Part shown: positions 26,005-34,216 of the stretch, in pieces
Layout: every line of letters begins with the position of its first letter
Position numbering within the stretch: the first letter of the stretch is position 1
Assembly: GCA_042408965.1 (NCBI GenBank)
Contig: JBHOQN010000044.1
Span: forward strand, 51,325 to 115,324
Direction of reading: 5' to 3'
DNA: 64,000 nucleotides
Source: Thermogemmatispora sp042408965
Lineage (GTDB): Bacteria; Chloroflexota; Ktedonobacteria; Ktedonobacterales; Ktedonobacteraceae
Made by a program: the position numbers and the translations under genes
Notes under the pieces: generated by a model
Told to the model about the DNA's origin: nothing
Seen by the model: the letters and a program-made list of their open reading frames with translations, nothing else
Databases searched by the model: none

Positions 26005-26703
26005 GTGAGCATATCGATCGAGATCGCGCGCCGCATCGCAGATGCCTGTAAGCAGCGCGCCAGAGAGTTACGCAGTCCAGTCAGCATTGCAATTGTTGAC
26101 GCCGGAGGGCACCTGGTGCTCTTTGAGCGCATGATGGCCCCCTATGGCTGGGCCACGGCCAGCATCAGCATTGCCAAGGCGACGACAGCGGTGATGTTCA
26201 ATCAGTCGACAGATTCGGTAGCCCAGTGGGGATCGGGCATTCCTGGCTTCGCCTCCAGCCTGGCGGCGATGACCCAGGGGCGCTTCATCATGGCAGCCGG
26301 TGGCTGGCCGATTCGCCTGGGAGGCGCAACCATTGGCGGCATCGGCGTCAGCGGCGGCAATGCCCCGGGCCGCGATGATGAGATCGCGCGTGCCGGCCTG
26401 GCAGCTCTGGAGGCCATCGCTCCCACAGTGGCCCCCCAGCCGGCCTACAGCTCCACGTCGCAGCCCGCAGCCTCGGCTCCACAGCCTCGTTCGATCCAGC
26501 CAGTCCTCTCCTATCCTGCCACCACGCCTCACGGTGGCCAGCCCCAATCCCAGCCACAGGCCCGGCCGCCGGTCGCCGAGCGGCCTGCCCCGGACACCGT
26601 CTATCTGGCTGGCGAGGGGGAGGCCGAACAGGACCCCTATCGCAACGATCAGGTTGCCTATGACAATACCCTCAGAGAGGGCAGTACGGGAGGTCAGGCA
26701 TGA
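26005..26703 (+). CDS. HbpS/GlcG-family (heme-binding-like) protein with Pro-rich tail
   Basis: Protein of 232 residues from GTG 26005, with AAGGAG 9 nt upstream. Residues 1-135 match the GlcG/HbpS fold: SIAIVDAGGHLVLFERMM, ATASISIAKATTAVMF, and GGWPIRLGGATIGGIGVSGG. Members bind heme or cobalamin-pathway compounds or are of unknown role. Residues 140-232 are low complexity (Pro, Gln, Ser, Ala) and look disordered, which is unusual for the family. The stop overlaps the next start (ATGA). No signal peptide is seen. Confidence 0.75.
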   Translation: MSISIEIARRIADACKQRARELRSPVSIAIVDAGGHLVLFERMMAPYGWATASISIAKATTAVMFNQSTDSVAQWGSGIPGFASSLAAMTQGRFIMAAGGWPIRLGGATIGGIGVSGGNAPGRDDEIARAGLAALEAIAPTVAPQPAYSSTSQPAASAPQPRSIQPVLSYPATTPHGGQPQSQPQARPPVAERPAPDTVYLAGEGEAEQDPYRNDQVAYDNTLREGSTGGQA

Positions 26704-27560
26704 GCCAGCCAGCCGATCCAGCCGATCGCCAGCGACGCCCAGCGGCCGCGAAGCGTCATAAGCGTCCCACCCTGGTGACCTCGGTGACAGAGCTGCAGGC
26801 CACACCTGCCACGTCTCCGACAGCCGCAGAGAACCCGGCGACGGCGGGCGCCGGTCAGACGAAGCCGGCCGGTGAGGTCAGTACCGCCACGTCGCCAGCG
26901 AAGTCGCCGGCGCAGGGGGCCACCTCCGCGTCAGGGTCCTCGCCAGCATCGCCTGCTGTCCCGAAGGCGCGCAGGCAACCCGGCTTTCTCTCCGCCCTGG
27001 AGAGCGAGCAGCAGAAGGAGACCCCGAAGCAGATCGACGCTGGCCGCATGCGCCTCTGGCGTGCGCTGCGCCGGAAAAACGCTGCGCCGGAGCGTGAGAG
27101 TCGTGAGACCGCCAGAGCCGGCGGATCTGCCAGCGCCAGTGCTGGCAGTGCCAGCAAAAGTGCCGCGCGCCCGGCGGCCGCCAGCGCGCGTCCCGGGGCG
27201 ATGAAACCGCGCCATTTCGCCGGCCTCTTCATCTACCTGATCTTCTCCTATGCCCTGGGCATCGTCCTGACCTATGCCATGAGCGCGGCCCATCTCAACA
27301 CCACCCTGTGGCGCTTCAACATTGGCAGTCTCCCGATCTCCATCTCCAGCCTGACGGTGGTCTATCTGGTGCTGCTGGTGGCCATTCTGGTCGTTCTGAC
27401 ACGCTTTGACCTCCTGCCGCGCTTCACGCGGCCTCCCCAGCGGACAGACGAGAGCAAGAACAAGGCCGCTGCTACTGTCGGGGCCGGGCCTCACGACGAT
27501 CTCTACGAAGAGTACCGCGAACTGCGCCGCTACCAGCGTCGCCGTGAGCGCCGGCGCTAG
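26700..27560 (+). CDS. membrane protein with long disordered N-terminus
   Basis: Protein of 286 residues translated through an ATGA overlap with the HbpS-like gene. Residues 1-165 are rich in Ala, Pro, Ser and Thr with basic clusters and no clear fold. Two hydrophobic segments follow (about 172-197 and 215-242), then a charged tail with YEEYRELRRYQRRRERRR. I recognise no family. The tight coupling suggests it works with the HbpS-like protein, perhaps as a membrane anchor; that is a guess from position. Confidence 0.6.
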   Translation: MSQPADPADRQRRPAAAKRHKRPTLVTSVTELQATPATSPTAAENPATAGAGQTKPAGEVSTATSPAKSPAQGATSASGSSPASPAVPKARRQPGFLSALESEQQKETPKQIDAGRMRLWRALRRKNAAPERESRETARAGGSASASAGSASKSAARPAAASARPGAMKPRHFAGLFIYLIFSYALGIVLTYAMSAAHLNTTLWRFNIGSLPISISSLTVVYLVLLVAILVVLTRFDLLPRFTRPPQRTDESKNKAAATVGAGPHDDLYEEYRELRRYQRRRERRR

Positions 27561-27683
27561 GCCTGCCGTGCGGCGCCCTGTTCCGCTCCGCCGAGTTGTG
27601 CCGCCTTATGTTCTCGGACGGCGGGGACGAGAGGTGGCCCGCGGCAGAGGCGCGGCCTGGCACTAGCTCATCTGGCGTAAGCC

Positions 27684-27712
27684 TTGACAGCCAGCTCGGC
27701 GGCGCTTATACT
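27684..27712 (+). promoter_or_regulatory. promoter of the aroF leader
   Basis: TTGACA, a 17-bp spacer and TATACT, close to consensus. Transcription would start near 27719, giving a 338-nt leader before aroF. The leader holds small hairpins (GCGTCT-CAGC-AGACGC, 27763-27778; TTCAACA / TGTTGAA, 27789-27839). Confidence 0.85.
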
Positions 27713-27870
27713 CTTACGTGAGATGATGTGCAGCGCGCAGATCGTCTTACCGATCTACAGCAGCGTCTCAGCAGACGCGAAGGCGTAATTCAACAATGCT
27801 CAGCAAGCGTTGGCGACCACAACTGCACAGCCTGTTGAACGGCGTGGCCTCCTGGCAGAGTCCACGTGCG

Positions 27871-27921
27871 ATGGTTGCCTGCGCTTTTTACTATTACTTT
27901 TACTTTAGCCCTCCAGCATGA
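27871..27921 (+). CDS. aromatic leader peptide of aroF (attenuation peptide)
   Basis: A 16-residue peptide, MVACAFYYYFYFSPPA. Codons 6-12 are TTT TAC TAT TAC TTT TAC TTT, seven Phe/Tyr codons in a row. It lies between a strong promoter and an intrinsic terminator, upstream of the first enzyme of aromatic amino-acid synthesis. This is the layout of ribosome-mediated attenuation by charged tRNA-Phe and tRNA-Tyr. The ribosome site is weak (GGCAGAG, 10-15 nt upstream), which is the main reservation. An overlapping 64-codon frame from GTG 27866 lacks such logic. Confidence 0.75.
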   Translation: MVACAFYYYFYFSPPA

Positions 27922-27975
27922 TGGTGGGCCTGTTCAGGCTGAGTACAAGATCCCTACACCACCAGCATGCTGGAG
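27911..27975 (+). promoter_or_regulatory. long leader hairpin overlapping the leader-peptide stop codon
   Basis: Bases 27911-27927 pair with 27959-27975 (16 of 17 positions, one A-G mismatch). The 5' arm contains the TGA stop of the leader peptide, and the 3' arm ends one base before the terminator stem. A ribosome finishing the peptide would cover the 5' arm, and one stalled at the Phe/Tyr codons would affect it differently. How this switches the terminator is not resolved here. Confidence 0.6.
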
Positions 27976-27976
27976 T

Positions 27977-28004
27977 AAGCAGAGGCAAAAACCTCTGCTT
28001 TTTT
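27977..28004 (+). terminator. aroF leader terminator
   Basis: AAGCAGAGG-CAAAAA-CCTCTGCTT, a perfect 9-bp stem, followed by TTTTATTT. It is the best-formed intrinsic terminator in the window and sits 53 nt before the aroF start codon. Confidence 0.88.
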
Positions 28005-28056
28005 ATTTCCCATCGATCATAGATCACTCAGGAGTAAAGGAGAAAGGAACTGTCTT

Positions 28057-29127
28057 ATGATTATCGTCATTGATGCTCAAGCCAGTGCGGATGAACGTGC
28101 CTCCCTGATGGCCCTGGTCAACCAGGTCGCTGGCCAGCGCCGGCCATTGGCCACGGCCCAGGTGGGGGGGCGCGAAGTGGTGGCCATCGACCACGCCTCG
28201 CTCGAGGCGCAGGCGCTCGAGGTCCTGCGTCGCCAACCGGCTGTCGCGCAGGTGGTCACGCTCACCACGCCGTATCAGCTGGTCAGCCGGGTCTTCAAGA
28301 CCACGCCCAGCAGCGTGGTGGTGGGCGACGGCCGCAGCGCTCAGCGCGTTGTTGTCGGCGGCGAGCAGGCGCTGCCAGTGATCATGGCCGGCCCCTGCGC
28401 CGTCGAGAGCCGCGAGCAGCTGCTGGCGACAGCGCGGGCCGTCAAGGAGGCTGGAGCCAGCGTGCTGCGCGGAGGAGCCTTCAAGCCACGCACCTCACCC
28501 TATCAGTTTCAGGGGCTGGGCCTCGAAGGGCTGCGCTTGCTCGCCGAGGCGCGCGAAGAGACCGGCCTGCCGATCATCACCGAGGTCATGGAGCCCGACA
28601 TGGTGGAGGTGGTGGCCGAGTACGCCGACGTGCTGCAGATCGGGGCGCGCAACATGCAGAACTTTCCCCTGCTGCAGGCCGCCGGGCGCAAGGCCCGAGG
28701 CAGACCAGTGCTCCTCAAACGTGGTCTCTCCGCCACCATTGACGAGTGGCTGCTGGCGGCCGAGTACATCGTCAGCGCAGGCAACCCCAATGTCATCCTC
28801 TGTGAGCGCGGCGTGCGCAGCTTTGATCCCCAGACCCGCAACGTACTTGACCTCGCCTGTGTTCCACTGCTCCACGAACTGACGCATCTCCCCGTGATCG
28901 TTGATCCCAGCCATGCCACCGGACGACGCGAGCTGGTGCCCACGATGGCGCGTGCGGGCATCGCCGCCGGGGCCGAAGGACTGATCCTGGAGGTCCATCC
29001 CGATCCCTGCAGCGCCCTCTGCGACGGCCGCCAGTCGATCACGCCCGAGGAGCTACAGACCATCGTCCGAGAGGCGCGTCTCATGGTCCAGGTCATGCAG
29101 GGTGCCGCCCTCTCTCAGGTGGCCTGA
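28057..29127 (+). CDS. aroF: 3-deoxy-7-phosphoheptulonate (DAHP) synthase with N-terminal regulatory domain
   Basis: Protein of 356 residues; AAAGGAGAAAGGA precedes the ATG. It condenses phosphoenolpyruvate and erythrose-4-phosphate, the first step of aromatic synthesis. Residues 1-70 form a ferredoxin-like domain as in Thermotoga-type enzymes, where it mediates Tyr/Phe feedback. The catalytic barrel shows AGPCAVES, GGAFKPRTSPYQFQG, QIGARNMQNF, KRGLSATIDEWLLAAEYI and the metal-site CERG. Expression appears to be attenuated by the leader peptide just upstream, so both enzyme and transcript may respond to Phe/Tyr. It is monocistronic. Confidence 0.93.
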   Translation: MIIVIDAQASADERASLMALVNQVAGQRRPLATAQVGGREVVAIDHASLEAQALEVLRRQPAVAQVVTLTTPYQLVSRVFKTTPSSVVVGDGRSAQRVVVGGEQALPVIMAGPCAVESREQLLATARAVKEAGASVLRGGAFKPRTSPYQFQGLGLEGLRLLAEAREETGLPIITEVMEPDMVEVVAEYADVLQIGARNMQNFPLLQAAGRKARGRPVLLKRGLSATIDEWLLAAEYIVSAGNPNVILCERGVRSFDPQTRNVLDLACVPLLHELTHLPVIVDPSHATGRRELVPTMARAGIAAGAEGLILEVHPDPCSALCDGRQSITPEELQTIVREARLMVQVMQGAALSQVA

Positions 29128-29167
29128 ACCTGGCGGAGGAGAGGACGGCGCCGGCCTCTCTTCACCT

Positions 29168-29220
29168 GCCGGGACAGGGTAGGACCCGGCTGCGGGGTGC
29201 AATGGGGCGCCCTTTTTTTT
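29168..29220 (+). terminator. aroF terminator
   Basis: Two hairpins in series: GCCGGG / CCCGGC (29168-29190), then GGGTGC-AATGGG-GCGCCC (29195-29212, one G-T pair) followed by eight T residues at 29213-29220. Confidence 0.78.
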
Positions 29221-29323
29221 ATGGCCGGCCGCCTCACTGAGCGTGGTTCCTCCGACCAGGAGCATCTGTGTGTTCTGTGTGCCGTTTTCAGGACGCACTC
29301 TCTCGACTGCTATCGAACACTTA

Positions 29324-29332
29324 TGGTATACT
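29324..29332 (+). promoter_or_regulatory. extended -10 promoter of the ANTAR regulator
   Basis: TGGTATACT is an extended -10 element. A weak -35 (TCGACT, 29303-29308) lies 18 bp upstream. The predicted RNA starts near 29339, leaving a leader of about 105 nt. The rest of the gap from 29221 shows nothing distinctive. Confidence 0.6.
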
Positions 29333-29444
29333 CTTGATATCAAGCCGGGTGGCACAGAGCGGCGTCTGAAGAGAGGCTCTGCCTCTGTGCTGGACGCAAC
29401 GTCGTTGAGAAGTCGATTGTTGTACATCGAGACAGGATGCGAGC

Positions 29445-30017
29445 ATGCCAACACGTGTAATTATTGCTGATGATGAAACCATCCAGAGGATGGACCTGAA
29501 AGATGTCCTTACCAAGCAGGGCTACCTGGTGATCGGCGAGGCCGGCGATGGCCAGAGCGCCGTCAACCTGGCTCGCGAGCTGCGCCCTGATCTGGTGATC
29601 ATGGACATCCGCATGCCCGACATGGACGGCATTGCCGCCGCCGAGATCCTGACGCAGGAAAAAATCGCACCGGTGCTGCTGCTGACAGCTTTTGGAGACC
29701 AGCCCCTCGTGGAACGTGCCAAGGAGGCCGGTGTCGTGAACTATATTGTCAAGCCTCTGCGTGAGAGTGAGGTCGCCCCAGCGATTGAAGTCGCGCTGGC
29801 CCGCTACAGCGAGTTCCGCGCGATGGAGGAGAAGGCGAAGACGCTCAGTGAGCAGCTCGAGACGCGCAAGGTCGTCGAGCGCGCTAAAGGCCTGCTCATG
29901 GAGAAGCAGGGGCTGACGGAGCAGGAGGCCTTCCGCAAGATCCAGAAGGCCAGCATGAATAACCGCAAGTCCATGCGTGAGGTGGCGGAGGCGATCCTGC
30001 TGACCAATGAGATGTAG
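29445..30017 (+). CDS. ANTAR-domain response regulator (RNA-binding antiterminator type)
   Basis: Protein of 190 residues. The receiver domain (1-120) has the acidic pair D9/D10, phospho-acceptor D54 in VIMDIRMPD and Lys in NYIVKPL. A short coiled linker leads to a C-terminal ANTAR domain (about 130-190; VVERAKGLLMEKQGLTEQEAF, read in two parts, then KASMNNRKSMREVAEAIL). ANTAR proteins bind paired RNA hairpins and prevent termination. No cognate histidine kinase is adjacent, and its RNA targets are not known. Length is typical for the NasR/EutV-like group. Confidence 0.88.
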   Translation: MPTRVIIADDETIQRMDLKDVLTKQGYLVIGEAGDGQSAVNLARELRPDLVIMDIRMPDMDGIAAAEILTQEKIAPVLLLTAFGDQPLVERAKEAGVVNYIVKPLRESEVAPAIEVALARYSEFRAMEEKAKTLSEQLETRKVVERAKGLLMEKQGLTEQEAFRKIQKASMNNRKSMREVAEAILLTNEM

Positions 30018-30126
30018 ACCTCGATCGATGGGCCGGGGATGGCAATGGGGCTGTCCCCTGGAGCTTCACCCTGCTCGCCGGGCGGCGAGCCAGCGATGCT
30101 AACGATCAGGAGAATAGACGGGAGCG

Positions 30127-31107
30127 ATGCAGCCGACGGTTTCTGCTACTGAGAACGTGGTCACTGTGGTCGGTATCCGGTTTCGGCCCGCCGGGCGTAT
30201 TTATTACTTCGATCCCCAGGGGCAGACCTATACGACCGGACAGTATGTCATTGTCGAAACGGTGCGCGGTGTGGAGGCGGGGCGCGTGGTCCTGGCCTCG
30301 AAGAAAGTGGCAGAAAGTGAGCTGAGCGATCCTCTGAAACCGGTCCTTCGTCTGGCCAGCGAGGATGAGTTGCGTATGATGCTCTCCTTCAAGGCGAAGG
30401 AGAAGGATGCCCTTGTGCGCTGTGCGCAGCGTGTCGCCCAGCACAAACTTCCTATGAAGTTAGTGGAGGCGGAGTATACTTTTGATGGGAGCCGCCTGAC
30501 GTTCTATTTCACCTCTGATGAGCGGGTTGATTTTCGCGCCCTCGTGCGCGACCTGGCGGCAACGTTCCGTACACGCATCGAGCTGCGGCAGATCGGCGCG
30601 CGCGATCAGGCCAAGCTTCAGGGCGGGGTTGGCCCCTGTGGCAAGACGCTCTGCTGCAGTTCCTGGATCAGCGATTTCGGCATCATTTCGATCAAAATGG
30701 CGAAGGAGCAGGGCCTGCCCCTCAATCCTTCCAAAATTTCGGGGGTGTGCGGTCGCCTGCTGTGTTGCCTCTCATACGAGAACGAGAACTATATCCAGGC
30801 GAAGAAGCGCATGCCACAGATCGGGGCCATCCTCGATACGCCCAGCGGACCTGGCAAGGTGGTCTCTCTCAATGTGCCGCGGGAAACGGTCGAGGTGATG
30901 CTGGAGAGCGGGGTCACCATCGAGGTGCCCATCTCCCAGGAGGATGAGCAGCGGATCGGCCGCGCCTGCGGTGGGTGTCACGCCTGTGGCGCGCGCGGCG
31001 CAGACGCCGCGGGCTGTAGCTGTGGCTCCAGGGGCGGGAGCTGTGAACGGTGTGGCTCTCAAGGCGGTTGCAGATCGTGCAGCGTAAAGCGGCAACGGGT
31101 GGACTGA
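30127..31107 (+). CDS. ricT: PSP1-domain protein, RicT-like, with cysteine-rich tail
   Basis: Protein of 326 residues. The PSP1/RicT core is clear: ARDQAKLQGGVGPCGKTLCC and SKISGVCGRLLCCLSYE give the six conserved cysteines used for Fe-S binding in the B. subtilis RicT-RicA-RicF complex, which affects mRNA processing. The last 40 residues add nine cysteines in Gly/Ser-rich spacing (ACGGCHACG, GCSCGS, SCERCGS, GCRSCS), which I do not know from standard RicT proteins. A possible extra metal site is inferred. It lies 36 nt before the SPFH gene. Confidence 0.82.
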   Translation: MQPTVSATENVVTVVGIRFRPAGRIYYFDPQGQTYTTGQYVIVETVRGVEAGRVVLASKKVAESELSDPLKPVLRLASEDELRMMLSFKAKEKDALVRCAQRVAQHKLPMKLVEAEYTFDGSRLTFYFTSDERVDFRALVRDLAATFRTRIELRQIGARDQAKLQGGVGPCGKTLCCSSWISDFGIISIKMAKEQGLPLNPSKISGVCGRLLCCLSYENENYIQAKKRMPQIGAILDTPSGPGKVVSLNVPRETVEVMLESGVTIEVPISQEDEQRIGRACGGCHACGARGADAAGCSCGSRGGSCERCGSQGGCRSCSVKRQRVD

Positions 31108-31142
31108 TATCTTCAGGTGCTGAGAGAGGGAGGCAGAAGTTT

Positions 31143-32648
31143 ATGTCGTCACAATGGATGGACCCGGGCAGTGCAGAAGAACCTGTGACGAGCGCGGTCT
31201 GGGCGGCTCCTCAGCAAGAACGGGCGGCCGCCAGCTCTCAGCAGGCTCTGTTCGCCTCTGATACATTTACCTCCGCGCTGGAGCCGGAGGGCGATACTGA
31301 TCCGCTGGATGAGGTGTCCTCCTCGCGGCTTGAGGCGCTCTGGCTGTTGAGCAGGCAGCTCTCCCCTATCTTGCTCCCACTGCTCTTTGGTGGCATCACT
31401 TTCTTGTTGCTGGTGCCGGCTGCTCTGCGTGGCAGCGCCTATCTCTCGCACGCTGGCCTCTTCCCGGCGGCCTTGATCCTGCTGGCGATCGCTATCCTGC
31501 ATGGCGTCATGCTCTACTACGCCGGGGACCATAACGTCCTCTGGTCGCTGGCCCTTGTCTGCGGGGTGGCCCTCTTTCTTGTAGCCGGGGCGTTCGCGGC
31601 CTTCGGTCCCCTGGTCAGTCTCATTCTGTTGCTCGTATTGCTCGCTGTGGGCGGGCTGCTCCTGCGCTACGCCATCCACCCGGTTCCCGAGGGCTATGTC
31701 GATATTGTCTACTCGCTGGGCCAGTACCGCCGCACGCTGTCGCCGGGGCCGAACTTTATCTGGCCCTGGGAGCGTGTGGTCCACCGCCTGAACACGCGCC
31801 GGACGCAGTGGTCCTGCCCGCCGCAGATCGTGCACCTCTCGCCGGAGGAGGATGTGCAACTGGCGGCGACCATCGCCTATCAGCTGATGCCTGAGGATGC
31901 CCATCTGGCTGTGACGGAGGTCAACGACTGGGAGAGCAGCCTGCAGCAGCTCTTTCTGGCGACCATCCAGGCGGTGGTCTCCTCTTTCAGTGCCGGCTAT
32001 TTCGTGGCGCGCCGCTCCCCGTTCTACGATGCCGCCTTTGAGGAGGCGACGCCCCGGTGGGATGTCGTCAATACGGAGCTGGCTCTACGTATGCAGGATC
32101 AGGTGGCTGGCTGGGGTGTTCAGATTCACCAGGTCTCGATCCACGATGTGGCCCTGCTGCCGCGTGGGGCTGCGCCGCTCCCCCTGGACACTGGCGCTAT
32201 GGAGCGTGTGCAGCCCGTGGCGGCCTCGGCCGACGTGGAAGATCGCACCGTCCCCGTGCAGCAACGCCTGGCAGCAACGGCTCAGCCCTCTACCCTCAGC
32301 GCGGCGGCGCCGGCCTCTCCCGCGGCGAGCGGCTCCGCTGCCCCTCCCCCAAAGGCGATCAAGGAGGACGTCCTGGTCAACACCTATAACGCTGTCCGCG
32401 ACGGCCGAATCACCGACCCTGAGACGATCCGCCTGATCGCGGCCCGCTTCGAGGCCATCGCCAACGATCCTGAGCTGAGCAAAACGGTGACCTTCGACGC
32501 CGGCCGTGCCGCGCGGGCCCTGCAGCAGCGCGCCGATCTGATCCTGGAGCAGCGCCGTCAGATCAGCGTCTACGCGCCGCAGTACGCTGATCAAACTGCG
32601 CTGGAGCGCCCTGGCGGACAGGGTCAGATGCCATCCCGTGGCAGCTAG
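31143..32648 (+). CDS. SPFH/band-7-like membrane protein
   Basis: Protein of 501 residues from ATG 31143 with GGGAGG upstream. A soluble N-terminal 60 residues precede about four hydrophobic segments (60-175). The following part resembles SPFH/prohibitin domains: VPEGYVDIVYSLGQYRRTLSPGPNFIWPWE (seen in two parts around 179-208), then EEDVQLAATIAYQL and a beta/alpha pattern through 345. The C-terminus is Pro/Ala-rich, then helical. Bacterial SPFH proteins scaffold membrane microdomains. Four helices before the SPFH domain are unusual. The role is unknown. Confidence 0.7.
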   Translation: MSSQWMDPGSAEEPVTSAVWAAPQQERAAASSQQALFASDTFTSALEPEGDTDPLDEVSSSRLEALWLLSRQLSPILLPLLFGGITFLLLVPAALRGSAYLSHAGLFPAALILLAIAILHGVMLYYAGDHNVLWSLALVCGVALFLVAGAFAAFGPLVSLILLLVLLAVGGLLLRYAIHPVPEGYVDIVYSLGQYRRTLSPGPNFIWPWERVVHRLNTRRTQWSCPPQIVHLSPEEDVQLAATIAYQLMPEDAHLAVTEVNDWESSLQQLFLATIQAVVSSFSAGYFVARRSPFYDAAFEEATPRWDVVNTELALRMQDQVAGWGVQIHQVSIHDVALLPRGAAPLPLDTGAMERVQPVAASADVEDRTVPVQQRLAATAQPSTLSAAAPASPAASGSAAPPPKAIKEDVLVNTYNAVRDGRITDPETIRLIAARFEAIANDPELSKTVTFDAGRAARALQQRADLILEQRRQISVYAPQYADQTALERPGGQGQMPSRGS

Positions 32649-33271
32649 CTCGCCTGCCTCCTGTGAGCGCCCGGCGGCCCTCCGCCAGCAGATGGGGCGA
32701 TAGCCCGCTAGGCGCTCTTTCCCCTCGTGACAACCTCCGCGTCTGCTCTGGCGGTCCCGGCAGCTCCGTCCGGCGTTGCGAGCAGCAGGCGAAGATGACC
32801 GTTTTTTTACGATGCAGGTGTTACAGTATCTATGGGCCTCGACGGGTCTGTGCACTCACCTGGCGAACTGCGCCATCTGCTATATAAAGCATAGTATATA
32901 AAATGCGATGGATATCTAGAAGCGATTCGAGGGCTGCCTGATCTTCGGCTTTGCGCTGCTCCCCGAAACTGCGAGGCGACCCAGGAGCGATCATCTGGAT
33001 GATCGTGAAGCCAGACAGGGGGTGGAATCCCGCCCGCGAGAGCTGGAATCTCAGCGTATTCGGGGGCAGATGGAGAAGAGGAGCAGGCCAGGAGCGAGAG
33101 GCGGTGACAGGCGATCGGTGCCTGTCCCAGATGGCTCCTGGTCCTCTGGTTCCTGCTGGAGGTCCCCTGCTCTTTGCCATGGTAGGGGGTGCTGGCGAGG
33201 TTTGAGGTGAAAGGCTGGCTCCGAGAGGGGGTCCGGTGCGCCCTCTCGGAGCGCAGGAGACTGTCTCAGCT
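32649..33271. other. 623-nt intergenic region
   Basis: No convincing gene. It holds a T7 run at 32803-32809, a short AT-rich stretch at 32877-32903 (TATATAAAGCATAGTATATA core) that stands out from the GC-rich surroundings, and the hairpin at 33218-33252 serving the minus-strand lipoprotein gene. Small frames on both strands lack ribosome sites and recognisable products. Confidence 0.5.
33218..33252 (-). terminator. hairpin terminator of the lipoprotein gene
   Basis: GCTCCGAGAGGG / CCCTCTCGGAGC, a perfect 12-bp stem with an 11-nt loop, 19 nt beyond the stop of the minus-strand gene. Confidence 0.65.
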
Positions 33272-34216
33272 CTAGCTGGTCTGGAAGATGACGCCAGGGT
33301 TATCGACAGAGATGGCGCTGGCGGGCGCGCTGATGCTCACGGGCTCGTTGAACTTACTCAGGTCGACGGTGTTGTTGAGCGTCGCCTGCAGCGTGGGCGG
33401 CAGCTGTAAGGTAATCATGCCGACCGAGGGCGTCACCAGCCCGCTGGTGTCGGCGTTCAGACTCAGCTTGAGCTGCACACGGTGCAGGTAGAACTGCGTC
33501 TCGTCGATCCACAGGTCCAGGGAGGCCTGAAAGCTGCGTGCGTGGGCCACGATGGCGTCGATGTTCTGTGCCCCGACCAGGGTGCTGAGCTGCGTGTCAT
33601 CCTTGAGCAGGGCTTGCAGGCCCGCTCTATCCAGCACGGCGGTGATGTGACGCAGGCTCTGGCCATTGAGCGACTCATCGCCGTGATCGCTGAGCTGGCT
33701 ATGCTGCACCAGCTCCAGCAGGGTGGTAGTATTGAGCTGGAGTCCGGCCAGGGGATTGCTGACGCCGGCGGCAAATCTGTTGGGGTCGATGACATACCAG
33801 CGTCCGCGCGGGTTTTGAACGTAGATCTTGTGGCCGGTCACCACCTCGGCGAGGTGCGTGCTCTGGTTGAGCGTCAGGGTCATGGCCTGCTCGCCGCTCT
33901 GCAGTGACTGCTGACCGGTGCCGCGGACGTCGAAGGTGATACTGCCAGGGATGCTGCTGGTCGCCGTCGGCGAGGCGCTGGCGCTTGTGGACGTGGAGCT
34001 GGCCGCTGCGCTCCCCTGGATCTGCCCGTTAAGCGCCAGGGTGAACTGGAAGGTCTTGAGCTTCTGCATGGCCTGCGAGCTGTTCTGCAGCACCTGGATG
34101 ACTGTCAGGTTGCTCTGGCTGGGATGGGCAGTACTGATGTTGCAGGCGTTTACCAGCATGGCTATCAACAGTGCCAGCACACTGCTCACAAAGAAGCGTT
34201 GTTTGAGTATATGCAT
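33272..34216 (-). CDS. LppX/LprG-like lipoprotein
   Basis: Protein of 314 residues on the minus strand; AAGGAG lies 7 nt before the ATG. It begins with a lipoprotein signal peptide (basic MHILKQR, hydrophobic core, lipobox LVNAC with Cys25). A Ser/Thr/Ala-rich linker near residues 70-90 is followed by beta-rich sequence with a pattern like the LppX/LprAFG family (HKIYVQNPRGRWYVID and LHRVQLKLSLNADTSG). Those proteins have a lipid-binding half-barrel and act at the outer face of the membrane. Substrate and role here are unknown. Confidence 0.75.
   Translation of the reverse strand: MHILKQRFFVSSVLALLIAMLVNACNISTAHPSQSNLTVIQVLQNSSQAMQKLKTFQFTLALNGQIQGSAAASSTSTSASASPTATSSIPGSITFDVRGTGQQSLQSGEQAMTLTLNQSTHLAEVVTGHKIYVQNPRGRWYVIDPNRFAAGVSNPLAGLQLNTTTLLELVQHSQLSDHGDESLNGQSLRHITAVLDRAGLQALLKDDTQLSTLVGAQNIDAIVAHARSFQASLDLWIDETQFYLHRVQLKLSLNADTSGLVTPSVGMITLQLPPTLQATLNNTVDLSKFNEPVSISAPASAISVDNPGVIFQTS

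Noticed and set aside
27866..28060. 64-codon frame starting at GTG 27866 across the aroF leader
   Set aside because: It runs through the terminator and overlaps the aroF ATG; the 16-codon aromatic frame is a far better explanation of the leader.
32877..32903. AT-rich TATATAAAG/TAGTATATA patch as a promoter or replication element
   Set aside because: No -35 element, DnaA-box cluster or downstream gene at a fitting distance was found.
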